In this document: piece by piece, positions 1 through 5,397 of the stretch
Position numbering within the stretch: the first letter of the stretch is position 1
Layout: the number at the start of each line of letters is the position of its first letter
Origin: Actinomycetota bacterium
Lineage (GTDB): Bacteria; Actinomycetota; Actinomycetes; Nanopelagicales; Nanopelagicaceae
Assembly (NCBI GenBank): GCA_947463335.1
Contig: CANHRF010000074.1
Coordinates: 1 to 5,397, forward strand
Direction of reading: 5' to 3'
DNA length: 5,397 nt
The notes under the pieces: model-generated
The model's database searches: none
The model's input: only the letters and a program-made list of their open reading frames with translations
Told to the model about the DNA's origin: nothing
Translations under genes and position numbers: made by a program

Positions 1-257
1 ACATCAACTAGCAGTGAATGCGGCACGGCATAGCGTGAGTACTTGATTAAAGTATCGATCACTAACTCTGCATCGTGACCTGCGGCACGAGCATTCCAGA
101 GTCCGAGGTTAGTTAAACGATAAGTGTGGATATGTTCTGGTGATCGCTCAAGTTCAGCAAATGGCGCAATCGCGCGGCGACATTCTGTAGAAAGTGGATG
201 ATCGATATCTAGCAGCAGAGTCTTATCACTCTGAACGATTAGCGGTCCTTCGCTCAT
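1..257 (-). CDS. DNA repair helicase XPB (ERCC3-like), N-terminal part, runs off the left edge
   Basis: Only the first 85 codons are in the window. They start at the ATG at 257-255, which overlaps the upstream peptidase stop as ATGA. The visible protein opens MSEGPLIVQSDKTLLLDIDH and includes FAELERSPEHIHTYRL, LWNARAAGHDAE and a final YSRYAVPHSLLVD. This is the characteristic N-terminal domain of actinobacterial XPB, which precedes the two RecA-like SF2 helicase domains; the helicase motifs themselves lie outside the window. Family knowledge: XPB is a cytoplasmic ATP-dependent 3'-5' DNA helicase, homologous to the TFIIH subunit, with a presumed role in DNA repair (Rv0861c in M. tuberculosis). 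It is the last visible gene of a coupled operon with an M20 peptidase and the helicase-associated protein. No strong Shine-Dalgarno precedes the ATG (only AAAGAG about 8 bases upstream), so translation probably relies on coupling. The identification is strong; whether the rest of the gene is intact cannot be seen. Confidence 0.93.
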   Translation of the reverse strand, partial: MSEGPLIVQSDKTLLLDIDHPLSTECRRAIAPFAELERSPEHIHTYRLTNLGLWNARAAGHDAELVIDTLIKYSRYAVPHSLLVD

Positions 258-1363
258 TTCAACAGCTCTTTGATAAAAGCGTGCAGTAAAGCGCTGCGCT
301 CTTCAATAGATTTTTGGCTGAGCCATTCACTTGGAGCGTGTGCGCCACCGCCGACTGCGCCTAAACCATCTAACACCTGTGCGCCAGCAGCGGCTGCGAA
401 GTTACCATCACTTGCACCACCGACTTCGGCACAACCTAACGGTGCCATTCCTATAGATTTTGCAACAACTTCAATCTTTTCATAGAGCGCTTTTGTTGAT
501 GATGGCTGCAGTGGTGGTCGATTTAACCCACCAGTGATCTCAAGGCGTGCGCCGGCAACCGTTGCCTTAAATGATTTAATCGCAGAATCAACTCTCTCGA
601 TTTCAGATTGCGAAAATGAACGCGCGTCGATCTCCAGAACCGCTAAATCCGGAACCGTGTTAGCGCTATTTCCAGATTTCAACAAAGTTGGGACAACTGT
701 TGTGCCGTGCTCTTTATTCTCAAGCGCCGCAAGTTGCAGGATTACGTGGGCAATTTCAACGGTGGCGTTAACGCCCTTTTCTGGTTCTAAACCTGCGTGC
801 GCGGCTAAACCGTGAACATTTATCTTGTACATCGCAGTACCTTTACGGCCGGTCTTAACCTTGCCATCAAGTGATGCTTCTAAGACAAGAACCGCTTTTG
901 CTGCAGCCGATAACTCCATAATCAATTCTCTTGAAGCGAAAGAACCAGTCTCTTCATCAGTTGTGGCAACGAGAGCTACGCGGTCTCCAACACCATCAAT
1001 ATCTTTCAAGGCATAAAGAGCTTGAACAAAACCTGCCTTCATATCAAAGACTCCAGGGCCGCGAATTACATCGCCCTTTACTTCCCAAAGTGGTTGATAA
1101 GAACCGTGTGGCCAGACAGTATCTAGATGAGCAAGTAAAAGAATTTCTGGTTGGTTTGCGCCCCACCAAAATACGGGGCGTCCCTTTATCTCTTTAATCT
1201 GCGCTGGTGTTCCGAGAACTCGAGTAGCAATGTCACTGGCTAACCGAACTACATTCTGGCAAGCAGCGAGATCTTCGGTCGGCGATTCACATCGCACCAA
1301 AGCTTCAATCGCAGCCAACATAGGGTCAAGTCTGCCGTATGTAGCCTGATTCGTGCTCGTCAT
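254..1363 (-). CDS. M20 family metallopeptidase, carboxypeptidase G2-like
   Basis: The 369-residue product is a full-length cytoplasmic dizinc peptidase of the M20 (ArgE/DapE/CPG2) family, without a signal peptide. By comparison with carboxypeptidase G2 the metal ligands are H79 (in AHLDTV), bridging D107 (GPGVFDMKAG), E138 (TTDEETGS), E162 (LVLEAS) and H342 (GGGAHAPSEW). E137 is the general base, D81 the His-supporting Asp, and H189 (GLAAHAG) the dimerisation-domain His that completes the active site. All are present, so it should be active. The family removes C-terminal amino acids, often glutamate, or deacylates N-acyl amino acids; the substrate here cannot be read from sequence. The ATG at 1363-1361 overlaps the upstream stop as ATGA, with an AGGGGTGG ribosome-binding-like stretch just before it, so I prefer it to the internal Met15. 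The stop overlaps the XPB start the same way. Its place between two helicase-related genes is unusual. Confidence 0.93.
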   Translation of the reverse strand: MTSTNQATYGRLDPMLAAIEALVRCESPTEDLAACQNVVRLASDIATRVLGTPAQIKEIKGRPVFWWGANQPEILLLAHLDTVWPHGSYQPLWEVKGDVIRGPGVFDMKAGFVQALYALKDIDGVGDRVALVATTDEETGSFASRELIMELSAAAKAVLVLEASLDGKVKTGRKGTAMYKINVHGLAAHAGLEPEKGVNATVEIAHVILQLAALENKEHGTTVVPTLLKSGNSANTVPDLAVLEIDARSFSQSEIERVDSAIKSFKATVAGARLEITGGLNRPPLQPSSTKALYEKIEVVAKSIGMAPLGCAEVGGASDGNFAAAAGAQVLDGLGAVGGGAHAPSEWLSQKSIEERSALLHAFIKELLK

Positions 1364-3561
1364 ATCGCCGCCACCCCTGTTATGCGGGCAATTCTAAAGG
1401 TTTGCACCTCACCTGTGGCGTGATCACGTGCGATAAGCGAACCGGCAGAGAGTTTTAAGGGATCGATGATGCGATGCGAAACCAAGCCATTGTTATCTGC
1501 ATATCCAATTGATAGCGATGTTGCTGGTTGGTTCTGCAGATAATTAGCCAAGATATCTAAAGTTTCATTTGCGGTTGTGCGAGGAAGTGAACCAAGCGCA
1601 CTTGCTGCGATATTTCGCAAAGTGCTTTGGCGATGGCTCGATTTTTCACCAGTTCGAAGTGCGCGTAACGCCGCTTCTAACTGCAACTCATCAGGGCGAT
1701 CGAACTCACCGATGATTCTTGGTGGTCGCGCCTTTCCTTTAGCGCGTTGAATCCGTGGGCCACTGAGCAACGCTCCCTGCGAATCTTCTCCTGCTGGTAG
1801 ATAACCAAAGCTCCGCAAAATAGACATTGCATCAGCGGCATCGTGCTGGCAGATTAAAACTTCTGGAGATATTTGGCGCAGTGATAACATCTCTAAACGT
1901 TTATCACTAATGATCTGCGCGATTAGCGCTTGATCTTCACACCGAATAAATGCTGCGGTATTGCCGACTCGCAACTTCCCGTGTTTCTTTGCCACATCTG
2001 CAATTAAATATTCCAACGGTTGTGGCATTGGAGTCTTTGAGGTTTTCTTCAAAAATGCTTTTATCTCATCTCCGGTGCGCCCATGATCTAAACCACGTCG
2101 GATAGTTGCTTCGCTAAAGCGATAGACAGTAGCTCCACCGCGACTTTCGATTTCTGCAAGTATCGCTAACTCTTGAGCGATCTCGTGTTCCAGCGGTCCA
2201 GGCGCAATCGCTGTGTGATCGCTCTGAATAAGAATGTGATCAACGGCTTTAGGAAGATCTTCATCGATCTCATCTAGATCGGCGCCAGTCAATAAACCGA
2301 TTCCGTATTTGGAAATTACGCCTTGTCCAGTAATTCCTAGCCATTCAGCTTCGCGCAGATTCCAGATGATGTAATCACTTGGTATTCCACCGCTGCGCTT
2401 AGCTGGTGTATTCCATTGCGCAAGCGCAAGAAGAGACTCAATCTTTGGAGCAATACCTTCGCTCTCCTGCAGTAATCGCAGCGTTAACTTACGAATTGGC
2501 GCAGCCGCCACACGATCTAGCTCTGGACCAAGTGGGGCAACGCTCTTCGACTCTTCTTTGCCGACCAAGCCGCTCATTCGGGATGTAATCAACCACTGCG
2601 AAACAAGTGATTGCCAACGTGCAGATGCTGTTTGAGTAAGCCAGATATCAAATTGATTGGTTGGCAGAATCCGATCATCGGCATCAATGGTTAATAGCCC
2701 GGCTAAGTAAGCCAATTCAGCGACGAATGCCGCACAGTTTGAATCAACGCCAAGGTGGTTGGAGATAATCTTTAAATCTCTAACCCCTAAACCTCCCGAG
2801 CGAAGCGCGTCGGCTGGTTCTTGCGCCCAGAAGTTAAGAATCTCTTCAGTCCAACGCAATATCGTCGACACATTTGCTATTGCTGCCAGCTGAACGCTCT
2901 TGCTATCTCGCTTATCTCCGCGTAGTTCTGGTGCTTGAATGAAAAGTTCTTTATGTATCTTGCCGCCACGTAAATAAATCGCTACTTCACGAGGCATTAA
3001 AACGGTTTGCGAATTTGCAGCGACAACAAAGCCATTCTCCAAAAGCCAGGCAACTCCCACGCCAGGTTTCTTTATATCGGCGATAGTTCCACGCGGTGGC
3101 CCCCAAACCATGGCATCGAGCGCTTTCTTCGCTGCTGGCGGCGCTTCCTCTAATTTCTTCAAATTTAACTTCGCCATAGATTGTGGACCTAACCCAGCAA
3201 TATCGTTACCGAGAACTTCGCGCACGGTTGTTGGGAGATAAAGCCCATCTTTTCCTGTGTAGACCAATCCGCGTTCGATTAGCCCAGGGATAACAAAGAG
3301 CGCAGCTTTATCTGTGAGAGCTGCGATCTGCTTTTCGGTAAATGGTTCGGTGACTGCAGCACAAGCTTCCAATACTTGAAATTGCCAATGATTTAAAGCA
3401 TCAATTGCCCGCGCCAAACTTGGGGCAGAAGTTGCACGTACAGCAAGCGATGCAACATCTGGTGGAACCGGAGTCACAAGATCAGGGCGATACGAAAAGA
3501 GGGAAATTAAGGCAGCGTCATCCAAGGTGCGTAAGTAATCTGCAAAGGAGCGCGTTTCCAT
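1360..3561 (-). CDS. Helicase-associated protein with XPB/Ssl2 N-terminal-like domain (Rv0862c-like)
   Basis: This 733-residue protein resembles the large actinobacterial protein encoded beside XPB (Rv0862c in M. tuberculosis, about 750 residues). It has no Walker A or DEAH motif, so it is not itself a helicase. Order along the chain: a winged-helix-like segment at about 45-118 (LNHWQFQVLEACAAV ... GLYLPTTVREVLG); a second at about 135-200 (WGPPRGT ... VLMPREVAIYLRGG); further helical segments to about 420; and an XPB/Ssl2 N-terminal-like domain at about 441-592, beginning ILIQSDHTAIAPGPLE. A basic linker (RIQRAKGKARPPR, 603-615) leads to a beta-rich WYL-like C-terminus at about 680-733 (LSIGYADNNGLVSHRIIDPL). 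The role, inferred from conserved pairing and domain sharing, is a DNA-binding or regulatory partner of XPB. The ATG at 3561 is the best start. It has only a weak ribosome site, and a possible -10 box lies 9 bases upstream. The stop overlaps the M20 start as ATGA. Confidence 0.88.
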   Translation of the reverse strand: METRSFADYLRTLDDAALISLFSYRPDLVTPVPPDVASLAVRATSAPSLARAIDALNHWQFQVLEACAAVTEPFTEKQIAALTDKAALFVIPGLIERGLVYTGKDGLYLPTTVREVLGNDIAGLGPQSMAKLNLKKLEEAPPAAKKALDAMVWGPPRGTIADIKKPGVGVAWLLENGFVVAANSQTVLMPREVAIYLRGGKIHKELFIQAPELRGDKRDSKSVQLAAIANVSTILRWTEEILNFWAQEPADALRSGGLGVRDLKIISNHLGVDSNCAAFVAELAYLAGLLTIDADDRILPTNQFDIWLTQTASARWQSLVSQWLITSRMSGLVGKEESKSVAPLGPELDRVAAAPIRKLTLRLLQESEGIAPKIESLLALAQWNTPAKRSGGIPSDYIIWNLREAEWLGITGQGVISKYGIGLLTGADLDEIDEDLPKAVDHILIQSDHTAIAPGPLEHEIAQELAILAEIESRGGATVYRFSEATIRRGLDHGRTGDEIKAFLKKTSKTPMPQPLEYLIADVAKKHGKLRVGNTAAFIRCEDQALIAQIISDKRLEMLSLRQISPEVLICQHDAADAMSILRSFGYLPAGEDSQGALLSGPRIQRAKGKARPPRIIGEFDRPDELQLEAALRALRTGEKSSHRQSTLRNIAASALGSLPRTTANETLDILANYLQNQPATSLSIGYADNNGLVSHRIIDPLKLSAGSLIARDHATGEVQTFRIARITGVAAI

Positions 3562-3562
3562 A

Positions 3563-3585
3563 ACTTGCCTACATTACTGGCAAGT
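3563..3585. promoter_or_regulatory. Inverted repeat enclosing a possible -10 box, ahead of the helicase-associated gene
   Basis: Seen directly: a perfect 7-bp inverted repeat, ACTTGCC (3563-3569) and GGCAAGT (3579-3585), around a 9-base spacer, ending 1 base before the ATG of the minus-strand 733-residue gene. Read on the minus strand the spacer holds TAATGT (3576-3571), a fair -10 hexamer, 9 bases from the ATG. Transcription would then start 2-5 bases before the ATG, giving a very short leader. No good -35 is visible. The geometry suits a repressor operator over the promoter, or an RNA hairpin hiding the start codon region. It does not match the actinobacterial LexA box (GAAC-N4-GTTC) or the PafBC-type damage promoter. 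No T-tract follows either arm, so it is a poor intrinsic terminator for the HAD gene. The repeat is certain; its function is inferred. Confidence 0.4.
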
Positions 3586-3614
3586 GAGGTTGGAGCGCGA
3601 ATTGGCTTTTTAAC

Positions 3615-4382
3615 TCAGCGGGGTTTACGGCGGGGAGTAAGTCTGGTTCCGAGCCAAGCGATTCGCGAGACCATGGGCCCAAGTAAACGGTTTAAAAATC
3701 TCATCCGGCGGAAGTCATGAATTGGCCAGCGTTCTTGAAGCGCACGAATCCGTAATTTTGCATCAGGATTAATCGCTGAAGGATTTCCCACTGTGAGCAG
3801 AAGAGGTAAATCGTTGTGGCTATCTGAATATCCAAAACAGTTTGCTAAATCAAAACCATTTTCTTTAGCCAGTTCTTGCATGGCAATAGCTTTTTCGCGT
3901 CCATGCAAAAGCGGCCCATTCATCGCTCCGGTGTAATGACCATCCTCTATCGCTGCTTTACTTCCAAGTGCACCCGTAAACCCCAACCTTTCAGCAATTA
4001 AAGTTGCCATATCTTCAGGTGCGGCAGTGACTAGCCAAACTTCAACTCCATCATTTAGATGGCGTTGTGCAATTTCAATAGTTCCTTCCCACAAAGCAGG
4101 CGAAACATATTCATCATAAATTTCTTGGGCGACCGTTCTTATCTCTGAAACATTGTGTCCACCAATAAAATCTTGGGCAGCTTTCTGAAAACGATTTATC
4201 TCATCTTGCTTTTCAGTCCCTGTTAAGCGAAATCTCAGATTTGCTAAAACGAAACGTGAAATATCTGACTTTGTGAAAAAGCCACGTTGGTACATTCCCC
4301 GGCCGAGAAAGTAGATAGTTGAGCCTCGCACCAGGGTGTTATCGACGTCGAAGAAAGCCGCACGCCGAGGTGTGAGTGACAT
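3615..4382 (-). CDS. HAD superfamily subfamily IB hydrolase (SerB-like phosphatase)
   Basis: The 255-residue protein carries all HAD catalytic motifs. Motif I is FFDVDNTLVRGST with nucleophile D12 and acid/base D14. Motif II is T119 in VWLVTAAP. The lysine is K164 (GREKA). Motif IV is GYSDSHNDLPLL with Mg-binding D187 and D191. The helical cap between motifs I and II (about 20-105) and the DVDNT motif place it in subfamily IB, with phosphoserine phosphatase-like enzymes. It hydrolyses a phosphomonoester, but the substrate is unknown; I would not call it phosphoserine phosphatase from this alone. The C-terminal 35 residues are rich in Arg with hydrophobic residues interspersed (RRMRFLNRLLGPMVSRIAWL, ending TPRRKPR). 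They might form an amphipathic helix touching the membrane, which is inference. The ATG at 4382 lies 6 bases from a candidate -10 box and has no Shine-Dalgarno, consistent with a leaderless mRNA. The next gene follows after 53 bp in the same direction. Confidence 0.9.
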   Translation of the reverse strand: MSLTPRRAAFFDVDNTLVRGSTIYFLGRGMYQRGFFTKSDISRFVLANLRFRLTGTEKQDEINRFQKAAQDFIGGHNVSEIRTVAQEIYDEYVSPALWEGTIEIAQRHLNDGVEVWLVTAAPEDMATLIAERLGFTGALGSKAAIEDGHYTGAMNGPLLHGREKAIAMQELAKENGFDLANCFGYSDSHNDLPLLLTVGNPSAINPDAKLRIRALQERWPIHDFRRMRFLNRLLGPMVSRIAWLGTRLTPRRKPR

Positions 4383-4388
4383 GTCACT

Positions 4389-4394
4389 ACCCTA
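4389..4394 (-). promoter_or_regulatory. Candidate -10 box, leaderless promoter of the HAD gene
   Basis: On the minus strand the hexamer TAGGGT fits the TANNNT pattern of actinobacterial -10 boxes and is followed by AGTGAC and then the ATG at 4382. The 6-base distance would put the transcription start on the A of the start codon, the usual layout of leaderless mRNAs. No recognisable -35 lies 16-19 bases upstream, and no ribosome site precedes the ATG. This is pattern-based inference on a short motif that could occur by chance. Confidence 0.35.
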
Positions 4395-4404
4395 GCGATT
4401 TTGC

Positions 4405-4414
4405 GCGATATCGC
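4405..4414. repeat. 10-bp perfect palindrome between the divergent phosphatase genes
   Basis: GCGATATCGC is a perfect palindrome in the 62-bp gap between the HAD gene and the histidine phosphatase. It lies 10 bp upstream of the candidate HAD -10 box (4389-4394) and 17 bp upstream of the candidate -10 box for the phosphatase (4432-4437), so a protein bound there could affect both promoters. It is short and could be chance; no known regulator is recognised. Confidence 0.3.
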
Positions 4415-4419
4415 CCTGA

Positions 4420-4435
4420 CATAAGACGCTTTATG
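4420..4435. repeat. Short inverted repeat upstream of the histidine phosphatase
   Basis: CATAA (4420-4424) and TTATG (4431-4435) form an inverted repeat around the 6-base spacer GACGCT. The right arm overlaps the candidate -10 box TATGCT (4432-4437), so it could be an operator. The arms are only 5 bp long and the site may have no function. Confidence 0.2.
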
Positions 4436-4437
4436 CT
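4432..4437 (+). promoter_or_regulatory. Candidate -10 box, leaderless promoter of the histidine phosphatase
   Basis: TATGCT fits the TANNNT -10 pattern and is followed by seven bases (TAGCGCT) and then the ATG at 4445, so transcription would begin at the start codon. This supports 4445 as the start over the in-frame ATG at 4433, which lies inside the box. No consensus -35 is present at the right spacing; CTGACA at 4416-4421 is too close. It mirrors the arrangement proposed for the divergent HAD gene. Confidence 0.35.
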
Positions 4438-4444
4438 TAGCGCT

Positions 4445-5068
4445 ATGAGTTCAACGGTCCATGTAGTGCGTCACGGCGAAGTAGAGAATCCTCAGAAAGT
4501 TCTATACGGACGTCAACCTGGATGGCGTTTATCAAACCGCGGACAAGAGATGGCTGAAGTGATTGGTGAGTGGTCTAAGTCAATTAATTTAGGCGCGCTA
4601 CACGTCTCACCTCTGCAACGCGCACAAGAGACCGCGGCACCGATAGCGAAAGCACACGGAATTACGATCACAACTGATGATCGTTTGATCGAAGCGGCAA
4701 ATTTATTTGAAGGAAAGAGCTTTGAACCAGGAAGCGGAATCTGGAAACACCCGTCAACCTGGCGTCATTTATACAACCCTTGGAAACCATCTTGGGGAGA
4801 ACCTTACGAAGAGCAGATCAATCGTATGTTCGCCGCAATTTTTGCAGCGAATAAAGCAGCCAATGGCAAAGATGCAATTGTTGTTTCGCATCAATTACCA
4901 ATTTGGATAACTAGAAGCGCTATTGAAGGCCGTTCTATGTTGCACGATCCGCGCAAGCGTCAATGCACATTGGCATCAGTCACCAGCATTCATTTCGATG
5001 AAGATGGTTTGATTTCTGGGCTGACTTATTCTGAACCCGCTGCACATTTGTTACCTAGCAAGAAATAA
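4445..5068 (+). CDS. Histidine phosphatase family protein (phosphoglycerate mutase-like, Rv0525-like)
   Basis: The 207-residue protein is a cytoplasmic enzyme of the histidine phosphatase superfamily. The RHG signature VVRHGEVENP gives R9 and the phosphorylated H10. R59 (SPLQRAQET), E83 (DDRLIEAANLFEG) and H149 (VVSHQLPIW) complete the phosphate pocket and acid/base set, so it should be active. PSWGEPY and HDPRKRQCTLASVTS resemble the actinobacterial Rv0525 type; a phosphatase is more likely than a glycolytic mutase, and the substrate is unknown. The frame stays open back to an ATG at 4376, but that start would overlap the divergent HAD start. The ATG at 4433 overlaps a candidate -10 box. The ATG at 4445 puts the RHG motif at residues 9-11, as is usual in the family. 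The gene ends 8 bp before a TlpA/ResA-like lipoprotein and is probably cotranscribed with it, the order seen in M. tuberculosis Rv0525-Rv0526 ahead of the cytochrome c maturation genes. Confidence 0.92.
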   Translation: MSSTVHVVRHGEVENPQKVLYGRQPGWRLSNRGQEMAEVIGEWSKSINLGALHVSPLQRAQETAAPIAKAHGITITTDDRLIEAANLFEGKSFEPGSGIWKHPSTWRHLYNPWKPSWGEPYEEQINRMFAAIFAANKAANGKDAIVVSHQLPIWITRSAIEGRSMLHDPRKRQCTLASVTSIHFDEDGLISGLTYSEPAAHLLPSKK

Positions 5069-5076
5069 TACGATCT

Positions 5077-5397
5077 ATGCGTAAACCAGTTCTCTCTATC
5101 GTGGTTGCGCTTCTTACTGCAATGGTTCTAACTGCATGTGGTGGTGGCGGAAGTTCTTCGCCGGAAGAAAGCTTTATCGAAGGCAGCGGTGCTGTAACCA
5201 GAATTGATAGCGCGGATCGAAAAGCGGCGCCTGCTTTATCAGGAATGACGCTTAGTGGAAAAACTTTTATCTTTAACCCTGGTCAAGTTGCAGTTGTAAA
5301 TGTCTGGGCATCTTGGTGTTCTCCTTGCCGAGCTGAAATTCCGATTCTGATCGAGTTAGCGAAGCAATATCCAGAAGTTCAATTTCTGGGGATTTTG
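5077..5397 (+). CDS. TlpA/ResA-like thioredoxin lipoprotein, N-terminal part, runs off the right edge
   Basis: The frame starts at ATG 5077 and stays open for 107 codons to the window end. Residues 1-20 form a lipoprotein signal peptide (MRK, a hydrophobic stretch, lipobox LTAC) with C21 as the predicted lipidated residue, followed by a flexible GGGGSSS linker. A thioredoxin fold starts near residue 50 (KAAPALSGMTLSG). The redox motif is WCSPC, with C81 and C84 inside NVWASWCSPCRAEIP, as in TlpA, ResA and CcmG proteins. It should sit on the outer face of the cytoplasmic membrane as a thiol-disulfide reductase. In Actinobacteria this position next to an Rv0525-like gene is usually followed by ccdA, resB and ccsA, suggesting a role in reducing apocytochrome c or heme-handling cysteines; those genes are outside the window. 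No Shine-Dalgarno is visible in the 8-bp gap after the phosphatase stop, so translation may depend on the upstream gene. Confidence 0.93.
   Translation, partial: MRKPVLSIVVALLTAMVLTACGGGGSSSPEESFIEGSGAVTRIDSADRKAAPALSGMTLSGKTFIFNPGQVAVVNVWASWCSPCRAEIPILIELAKQYPEVQFLGIL

Noticed and set aside
270..1197. Several plus-strand open frames (270-485, 534-815, 825-1016, 931-1197) opposite the M20 gene
   Set aside because: The minus-strand protein has all M20 active-site motifs over this span. The plus-strand frames have no recognisable domain and overlap each other, as expected of codon-bias shadows.
2406..2588. 60-codon plus-strand open frame inside the helicase-associated gene
   Set aside because: It is antisense to a well-supported 733-codon gene, with no ribosome site, promoter or recognisable motif.
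3563..3585. The inverted repeat as an intrinsic terminator of the HAD gene
   Set aside because: The stem is only 7 bp with a 9-base loop, and no T-run follows on either strand.
4376..4444. Upstream starts (4376, 4433) extending the histidine phosphatase by 23 or 4 residues
   Set aside because: The 4376 start would overlap the divergent HAD start and add residues unlike the family N-terminus. The 4433 start lies inside the candidate -10 box. The ATG at 4445 puts the RHG motif where the family usually has it.
4707..4910. 67-codon plus-strand frame within the histidine phosphatase gene
   Set aside because: It lies in another frame of a gene whose catalytic residues are intact, and its translation shows no domain.
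1..5397. Mobile element, CRISPR, phage or defence island
   Set aside because: No transposase, integrase, direct-repeat array or defence-type gene is visible. All six genes are chromosomal housekeeping-type families in tight actinobacterial-style order.

Overview
The window looks like chromosomal DNA of a small, moderate-GC actinobacterium. Hand counts of two lines gave about 45-47% GC. An XPB-type helicase beside its large helicase-associated partner is a typical actinobacterial arrangement. So is a histidine phosphatase directly followed by a TlpA/ResA-like lipoprotein, matching the Rv0525-Rv0526 order of Mycobacterium tuberculosis. Moderate GC, very tight packing and near-absent intergenic DNA suggest a streamlined lineage such as the freshwater Nanopelagicales (acI), but this placement is inference and not proven by the sequence.

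Layout. The left four fifths is read on the minus strand. From right to left it holds an HAD-IB phosphatase (4382 to 3615), a 53-bp gap with an inverted repeat, a 733-residue helicase-associated protein (3561 to 1360), an M20 metallopeptidase (1363 to 254), and the start of the DNA repair helicase XPB (257 to beyond the left edge). The last three genes are joined by two 4-bp ATGA stop/start overlaps and are almost certainly one translationally coupled operon. The HAD gene may feed into it or be separate. On the plus strand, diverging from the HAD gene across 62 bp, lie a histidine phosphatase (4445-5068) and the first 107 codons of a TlpA/ResA-like thioredoxin lipoprotein (5077 to beyond the right edge). 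No intergenic stretch reaches 300 bp. I see no tRNA, rRNA, CRISPR array, insertion sequence or convincing terminator.

How the genes may work together. XPB and the 733-residue protein are a conserved actinobacterial pair (Rv0861c/Rv0862c in M. tuberculosis). Here both carry a colinear copy of the same XPB N-terminal-like domain, so they probably act together on DNA. The M20 peptidase sits between them without an obvious functional link. The right-hand pair probably belongs to the actinobacterial cytochrome c maturation neighbourhood (ResA-CcdA-ResB-CcsA), which would continue off the right edge.

I do not see an obviously new multi-gene system. The best leads are the shared domain in the XPB pair, the interposed peptidase, the inverted repeat enclosing a possible -10 box ahead of the repair operon, and the symmetric leaderless-type promoter candidates between the two phosphatases.
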